NCBI GenBank assembly: GCA_016617855.1
Contig: JAECUM010006753.1
Location: forward strand, 1-64,000
Direction of reading: 5' to 3'
DNA from: Megalonaias nervosa
Taxonomy: Eukaryota > Mollusca > Bivalvia > Unionida > Unionidae
Length of the DNA stretch: 64,000 nt
Shown: positions 58,980 through 64,000 of the stretch, one piece after another
Layout of the letters: each line of letters begins with the position of its first letter
Position numbering within the stretch: position 1 is the stretch's first letter
The notes under the pieces: model-generated
The model's database searches: none
Seen by the model: the letters and a program-made list of their open reading frames with translations, nothing else
Told to the model about the DNA's origin: nothing
Made by a program: the position numbers and the translations under genes

Positions 58980-59072
58980 TTGCGTTTCGCTTATATTCTG
59001 ACAAACTATCGGTAAATGCGTACTCTCAACTCCACAGGCAAACCACAAATGTGCTCTTGTAAAGTATCCATC
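58980..59072 (-). pseudogene. Second F-box-like gene start (P2 duplicate)
   Basis: Minus strand DTLQEHICGLPVELRV then broken sequence: a second copy of the LPVEL opening, 240 bp from the first. A tandem duplication not seen in P1. Confidence 0.45.
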
Positions 59073-59132
59073 CAGAGATTACTGGGATCCCACTAAAGAT
59101 AGGTGGTGACAGTGCGAAGATCATCATGCATG

Positions 59133-59715
59133 TTCCAGGTAAGCGGAATCTTTCTGTTCCCACTGGTGAAGTGACACACTGCAACTGAAGCACTTGACTT
59201 CATCACCTTTGCCCAAGTAGATAAATGCGGTTCTGGCTAATTCTTCGGGATAGGTCTTCCCAGATATGTAGACCAATTTCCTCGGAAGGTTTGGAATCGA
59301 CTTTCCAAGTCGCAGTATTCAGACAAACGCACAGGGAAGGAATATTCTTCTTCACAGGCTCTTTTCGATGAGGGTACGGTGAAATCTGCAGTAGTTTGCT
59401 CACGGTTGGATGACATCCGTAGGGTGGTAGTCGCATGGTTTCACGTGGAGGATGGCATTGACAATGAAAACCAGTAAAGTAATAAGGTGTACGACAACAA
59501 GTGGCATCGCTTTCGAATTCGTCACGTTTGACAGGAATAGCATCACTTTCCATGGTAGGTATTGTAGTAGTAGTAGTCATAGCAAAGTTTCCATGATGTG
59601 GTACTGAATCGCTGAGGTCACAGCGTACGGCATCCCTGCCATCGCAAGGCACAATATCGCACTCCACTTGAGAATCATCGAACTTGAATGATGTTGTATG
59701 TTTAAAAGTATTCAT
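59133..59715 (-). pseudogene. BIR-domain protein 1 (P2), frameshifted in the BIR
   Basis: ATG at 59713-59715. The N-terminal 120 residues match the P1 protein (DLSDSVPHHGNFAM; MRLPPYGCHPTVSKLLQISP). Just before the BIR domain a frame change occurs (near 59355); in other frames DLESRFQTFRGNWSTYLG and VKCFSCSVSLHQWEQKD are readable, and the zinc His/Cys end lies near 59110. Homologue of P1 35612..36238, but broken. Confidence 0.75.
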
Positions 59716-59929
59716 CTTTCTCGCATGGTGTTTGTAGTCACAATGAACTATCGGTCTTTGACGTTTTCCCTTTTTATACTAGTCGTAATGAAGTCTCGAG
59801 CAAGTAAACCGTTCCTTTTTATGCCTAGTTTTGGAAGTCTTCCTCTTTTTCTTCCCGGACAACGGTACTACCTTCTGTACGGTACTGTCATACCTGTGCA
59901 GTAGTGTGAACGGTGGAAAGGCCATAGAA

Positions 59930-60253
59930 AGGTAAGGACAGTGTGGAGACGATCGAGAATGTTTCTAGAACAGATGAATTTTTTTAGATGCATCGATCCA
60001 TACGCAACCTCAGACCACAACTGAAACACTGTACTTCGTATCCCAAGCCAGTCTCAAGTCCCAAGTACACAAATCCTGTTCTAGCTAAAACATTCGAAGT
60101 AGGTGATTCTTCCCTATCCGTGGCCTATTTTTGAAACGTTTCCAATCGACTGGCACAATCATAATAGTCAGGCAAGAAGGCAGGAAAATTGTATTGTTTG
60201 AACTTGGAGTTTTCAGTGGGTTCCTCGATCGATTTTTGCTGTGTCGAAGTCAT
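59930..60253 (-). pseudogene. BIR-domain protein 2 (P2 only)
   Basis: ATG at 60251-60253 (TSTQQKSIEEPTENSKF), then a BIR domain: PDYYDCASRLETFQK, a stop, ATDREESPTSNVLARTGFVY and VQCFSCGLRLRMDRC, another stop near the expected Trp/Glu helix. The last zinc ligands are degraded. It is not a simple duplicate of BIR gene 1, since spacing and linker differ. P1 has no equivalent between its IAP and PolB genes, where only about 35 bp remain. Confidence 0.65.
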
Positions 60254-60289
60254 CCTTCTTGTTGGTAGCTATCATCTAGGAACCATTTT

Positions 60290-63200
60290 TTATACTTCTG
60301 TGTGCGTACGGTAAAGTGAAGTGGTTGAGAAGTCGCACTCACTTCTGGTACACAATTTGATACACTTTTTCCAAAGGCCGACAGACGATTTGGGTAAACG
60401 TACAATCTTGTGCGGTTGGTAGGTGGTCACTTTAAAATACTGATCCTCTCCAGACTGCAAGGCTTCTTTCAATACCCCCAAAGTTCACCACTTGACTGGT
60501 GCGATAATTGAGAGTTAATCCTTCACTTTACACTCGGGATGCACTTCTCCTTGGGGGTCCCGGTACTCGTAGCCTTAAGTTTTGGCATCGACACTAGCAA
60601 AACTTGGGATCTTGTCGTCGGGATGCGCATCCGTCCAGGCTCCTAAACGGTCTCCTTCGATGTCAGGGTCTCGGTGACCCAGGCGATCGATGTAGATCCA
60701 TCTGTCCGTGTCAAAATAAGCCACACGATATCCTAACAGCTCTAAAGCTTCGTACAATTTTAGGCGAGCATGGGCTGTCACGTAGGCCGCAATGATGACA
60801 TTTCTAAATTTATAAGCTTCTACAAAGTCCAGTTCTTCTTCGTAATTGACCAGGATCAAGTCTTCACGAACGACGTCCACGTCTTTTCATGGATTTGGTT
60901 TTGTCGTGAATCACCTGGAAGTAGCGAGATGGATCGGACAAATACTCCGTTTTGGGTACACACGGTCGTTGTGTCATTTTGTCCCACAAGCAATTTAACA
61001 TCACTTTGGCAAACGATGGTCGACCTTCATTTTTTTATGTGACCTAAATAATGCCTTCCTGCTCCAAATATTTCTCTTCATTATCTTTTTTTCTCCGGGA
61101 GTGTGGCATCAGGAAGGATAGCCTCTGGCTTCTTGTTTCAGTTTCAAAAAGGCATACACGAAGTCTGCATAAATACCTTTCTGAGTCTCGTCGCCCTTGT
61201 GGTACTGTTCTGTCTTGGGAAAGTGGTAAATTTTGTACACTTCTAACAATTGGTATCCCAGGTCCAAAGCTTTAAACAATTCCACGATGACCCACGTTCC
61301 CGTCAAGGCGCGTTCTTCCTGAGTGTGCTGACAAAGTTGATCTTGGTTGCACCTTTAGGCACAGGTGCGTCAGAAAGGAAACATCAGTTTTCCTTGGCAA
61401 TGGTGAGGTAAAGCGGGATGGTACAAGTCCGTGGGTGGCAAGACTTCACATTTAGTCAATCCTTCGTATTGTCGAATGTTGTCGAGGTCGATGTGTTCCG
61501 TCAGCAATTGTGGGTGCCCTGCGGAAAAGTGACAATATTTGCACACGTAAGGATACAGCCAACACACGTCCAAGTATTTGATTATTCCCCTTTCTCCTCG
61601 TCGACGTGGTACATCAAACAGGTGACATTCGTTCGTCCTCCATACAAGCTGTACCGCGTGTTCAGAGGGTCCACCAGCTTGTATCTTTCCACGATGCGTT
61701 TAAACTCGGGATCGGTTTTCAAACGGTGATCGTACTCGTGTTACCACATTTCCACCACTTGGTATCCTTGCTGTTCTAACTTCAAGCGCCGCTCACAAGT
61801 GGCCTCGTACAAGTCTTCCATGGCACGTTGTAAAAACTGATTTTTAGTGTCACGTTGAGGGTAACAGATGGGACGTGAAATAAGCAACTGTTAAACTCGT
61901 CCACGATCTTGGGGTTTTCTAAGTCTCAGCCATCCACCGAATACGCTCCGATGGTCTTTTCGCCTCCTCCACTTTGGGCATGTTGGATCCATTTGTCTTC
62001 TTTGTTGCACAAGTGATGTAGCCAGCGTAGGGTTTTGACGGAGTATTGACGTTTGACAAAATTGGTCGTTTTAGAGCGGATGACAGCCAGGGTGTTTTCG
62101 GACATGAATCGTTTCCGCTATACACTAAGTAACACGCTCCAGCAATAGTGCAGGCTTTTTTCAAGGGGTTGATCCCTCCGTGCTCCATGAATAATTCTCG
62201 AAAATTTTCATAGCAGCGTCGTAAAATGTCCACGTCGGAACGACAATACTTTAACATTTCTTCCTGAAAGTCAAAGGGGTTCGAGGCGGGAGAGTGGTAC
62301 CAACCGTAGAAAACTTCGTGTTGTTCGGTGCGCATGTTGTCGGGGTCGTAGCAGTGAGCATCAGGCAAGTGGGACAGAACGGCGTGTTGATTGACTTCGG
62401 TATTGAAAAAGTCCCGATAATAGCTTTTGGCCATATCTGTCATTCCAAAAATATTAGGCATTCGGCCCATTGGCATAGCTAAGTAACTAATCGAATCTTT
62501 AAACTGCACTTGTCCCACTTGCATGGAAATGATTTTGGCTGCGTTCAAAGTGACTTTAGGACGTTCTGTGCTTTGTTCCGTCTTGTTCAGAAGAAACTGT
62601 CCATCGTATCCCGAGAAGTTGTCAGCCATCATCGTGGCATAGTGATGACAATCTCCATAACGTTCGATGTCCTCTTGGCTCCAAGTCTCGTCGATGGGGT
62701 CCACTGGGCGAAATCAGCCAGCGTGTTCGGTCCCCGAAAGATTCTTCAGGTGTCTTGCTACAGTGCGGACAATGGCAAAAAATAGGTTCTTGGATGCACT
62801 TTTCGAATGCTCGATGAGCCACGCAGAATGTAGGAATGTGAATGCAGGTCTCTTGCATGCATTCAAAATTGAAAAGATGAAATTCCCTTCCTTCTTGTGG
62901 TCATCTTCTTCCTCCTCCTGTTGGGTTTGGTATTTTTGAATGTAGCATTCGTGTTTCAAGTCCACGATTTGGTAACAAATGAGACATCGTTTCTGTCCTG
63001 AACATACGTGTGCCTTAGCACTATTGGCTCGTATGACTTGTCCACAAACAGAAAAACATTTTAGGAGTTGACAAGCAGTTTTCTGCTGTGAACTTTGTGT
63101 CTTCAGATGCTGTTGATGATAGGTAGGGCTGACAACAGTGCGCCGTCAAGCAGGCCAATGCACTCGTTCTTGTCCTTCGTCAAGACAGGGTTTAGATGCC

Positions 63201-64000
63201 AAACATCCCTTACATTTCCATCCACAATGCTTGTGTTGCTCTCGATTATTATAGACAGAGTCACATTTCTTACAATAATAACTGTATCCCAGGAATCCGG
63301 TGATACTGGTAATGGCATCGAAAGGTTCATCATGAATATATTTTCCGTCTTTGTAATTTTTGCCTGGAAACAATAGAGGTCAGCGCACTTCTTGAGGGTG
63401 TACTTTCAAGGTGTAACATGGACCCAAGACGTCTTGCAATTTTTGAATTTCAGGAATGCCACAGGGTGTGCCTTTAGATAGCCCTGTTTGCGGTAACAGG
63501 AGTTCTGGTTCTCTTCGTTGTTTGGCTCGGTTCGGTTTTCAAATAGTTTGCCAGGCTCTTTCCCATTCTGCCGTATCGTTCTTGTCGGCATACGTTCGTC
63601 CCACCATGATGGCACGGACTAAACACATCTGGTCTTGAGGGTTGTTAATTAGGACGAGACTCTTTTTGGTGCTACGAAGGTCGTCAACCAATAACACCTT
63701 TTTACGTTGTCCGGTCCCTTTAGGAAGAGAAACGTGGGTTACTTTTCCATTGGTGACGTGAAACTTGTCGTTGGATTGCTGTACGTGTTGAATCTTGTCG
63801 ATGAATTTGGAAGGTGCCGAATCTGCTGGACCGCTAAACTCGATCCATGCAGGCGTCTTCAAACTGTCGTGATAAATGGAAAGTGTCAAGCGATCGTCTT
63901 CTTTGGCTTCACATTGTCGTTTCAGTGTGGTTAACAAAGAATCCCACACATCGGGGATGAACTCTTCTGCTTTCTCCAGCGGTATGTCGGACTTTAAACT
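60290..64000 (-). pseudogene. POLB: Protein-primed type PolB (P2), N-terminus outside window
   Basis: Homologue of P1 36274..40323 with many more breaks. Readable landmarks: exonuclease II DNFSGYDGQFLL and III YCRSDVDILRR (62250-62620); a motif A equivalent reading MDVCWLYPYV (about 61570) where P1 has SLYP; motif C reading YFDTDRWIYI (about 60710) where P1 has DTDS; zinc region around 62900-63330; N-terminal piece (63539..63949) ending at the window edge near codon ~85. Stops and frame changes near 60890, 61050, 61740, 61920, 62710 and 63400. Both altered catalytic motifs confirm it is dead. Confidence 0.88.

Larger units (their letters stand above)
47222..64000. mobile_element. P2: second Polinton, right end outside window
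   Basis: Starts AGTAGTTAATGGGGGCG, matching the AGTAGTATATGGGGAT end of P1, and runs in the same orientation with the same gene order. About 16.8 kb are in view, up to the N-terminal half of PolB. Relative to P1 it has two large deletions (integrase core through core genes; nearly all of the ATPase), one insertion of an 890-bp element, one additional gene (49685..50641) and an additional BIR gene. Nearly all genes are broken. The target duplication cannot be checked because the right end is missing; the left candidate is ACTAAA (47216-47221). Confidence 0.9.

Overview
The window looks like nuclear DNA of an invertebrate, most probably a mollusc. It is AT-rich and gene-poor, with long microsatellites, tRNA-headed SINEs whose body resembles SINEs widespread in molluscan genomes, a decayed LINE, and a family of ~0.9 kb inverted-repeat elements. 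I see no convincing ordinary host gene. Almost all coding capacity belongs to three integrated virus-like elements, all damaged by stops and frameshifts.

Region 1 (1..~9390), called element P0, is an old copy of a double-jelly-roll (DJR) capsid virus-like element, cut by the left window edge. Leftward genes are a zinc ribbon, an adenain-type protease relic, two small core/membrane-active proteins, the major capsid protein (MCP), a pVI-like protein, a minor capsid protein, a coiled-coil protein and an A32-type packaging ATPase. Rightward genes are a phage-fibre-like repeat protein and several relics. Most leftward genes share an upstream motif like AAATTTTGTSTRAC.

Region 2 (9391..22101) is repeats and non-coding DNA: a 918 bp inverted-repeat element, a LINE relic, SINEs, simple repeats and one more P0-like coding relic.

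Region 3 (22102..42261) is a full-length Polinton/Maverick, called P1: 20,160 bp, AG...CT ends, inverted terminal repeats and a perfect 6-bp target duplication ATTATT. It carries adenain-type protease, F54H12.2-like MCP, pVI-like protein, minor capsid, small membrane protein, chromodomain integrase, core proteins, FtsK/HerA-type ATPase, F-box-like proteins, a BIR/IAP protein, protein-primed PolB, a two-knuckle CCHC protein and short charged genes at both ends.

Region 4 (42262..47221) is a repeat-rich spacer. Region 5 (47222..>64000) is a second, related Polinton, P2, in the same orientation and cut by the right edge. It has lost the integrase core and nearly all of the ATPase, has an 890 bp element inserted between two genes, and carries two BIR genes and one gene absent from P1.

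The most striking observation is that the short genes at the ends of both Polintons finish not at a polyadenylation signal but at what looks like a replication-dependent histone mRNA 3' end: a 16-nt 6+4+6 stem-loop (for example GGCCCTTTTCAGGGCC), followed 9-13 nt later by a purine-rich GAAAAGA-type element. Eight such sites are present and two lie in the inner terminal-repeat zones of P1. By contrast, the protease/capsid block ends at AATAAA. This suggests that the elements use the host's S-phase histone mRNA machinery for one gene class.
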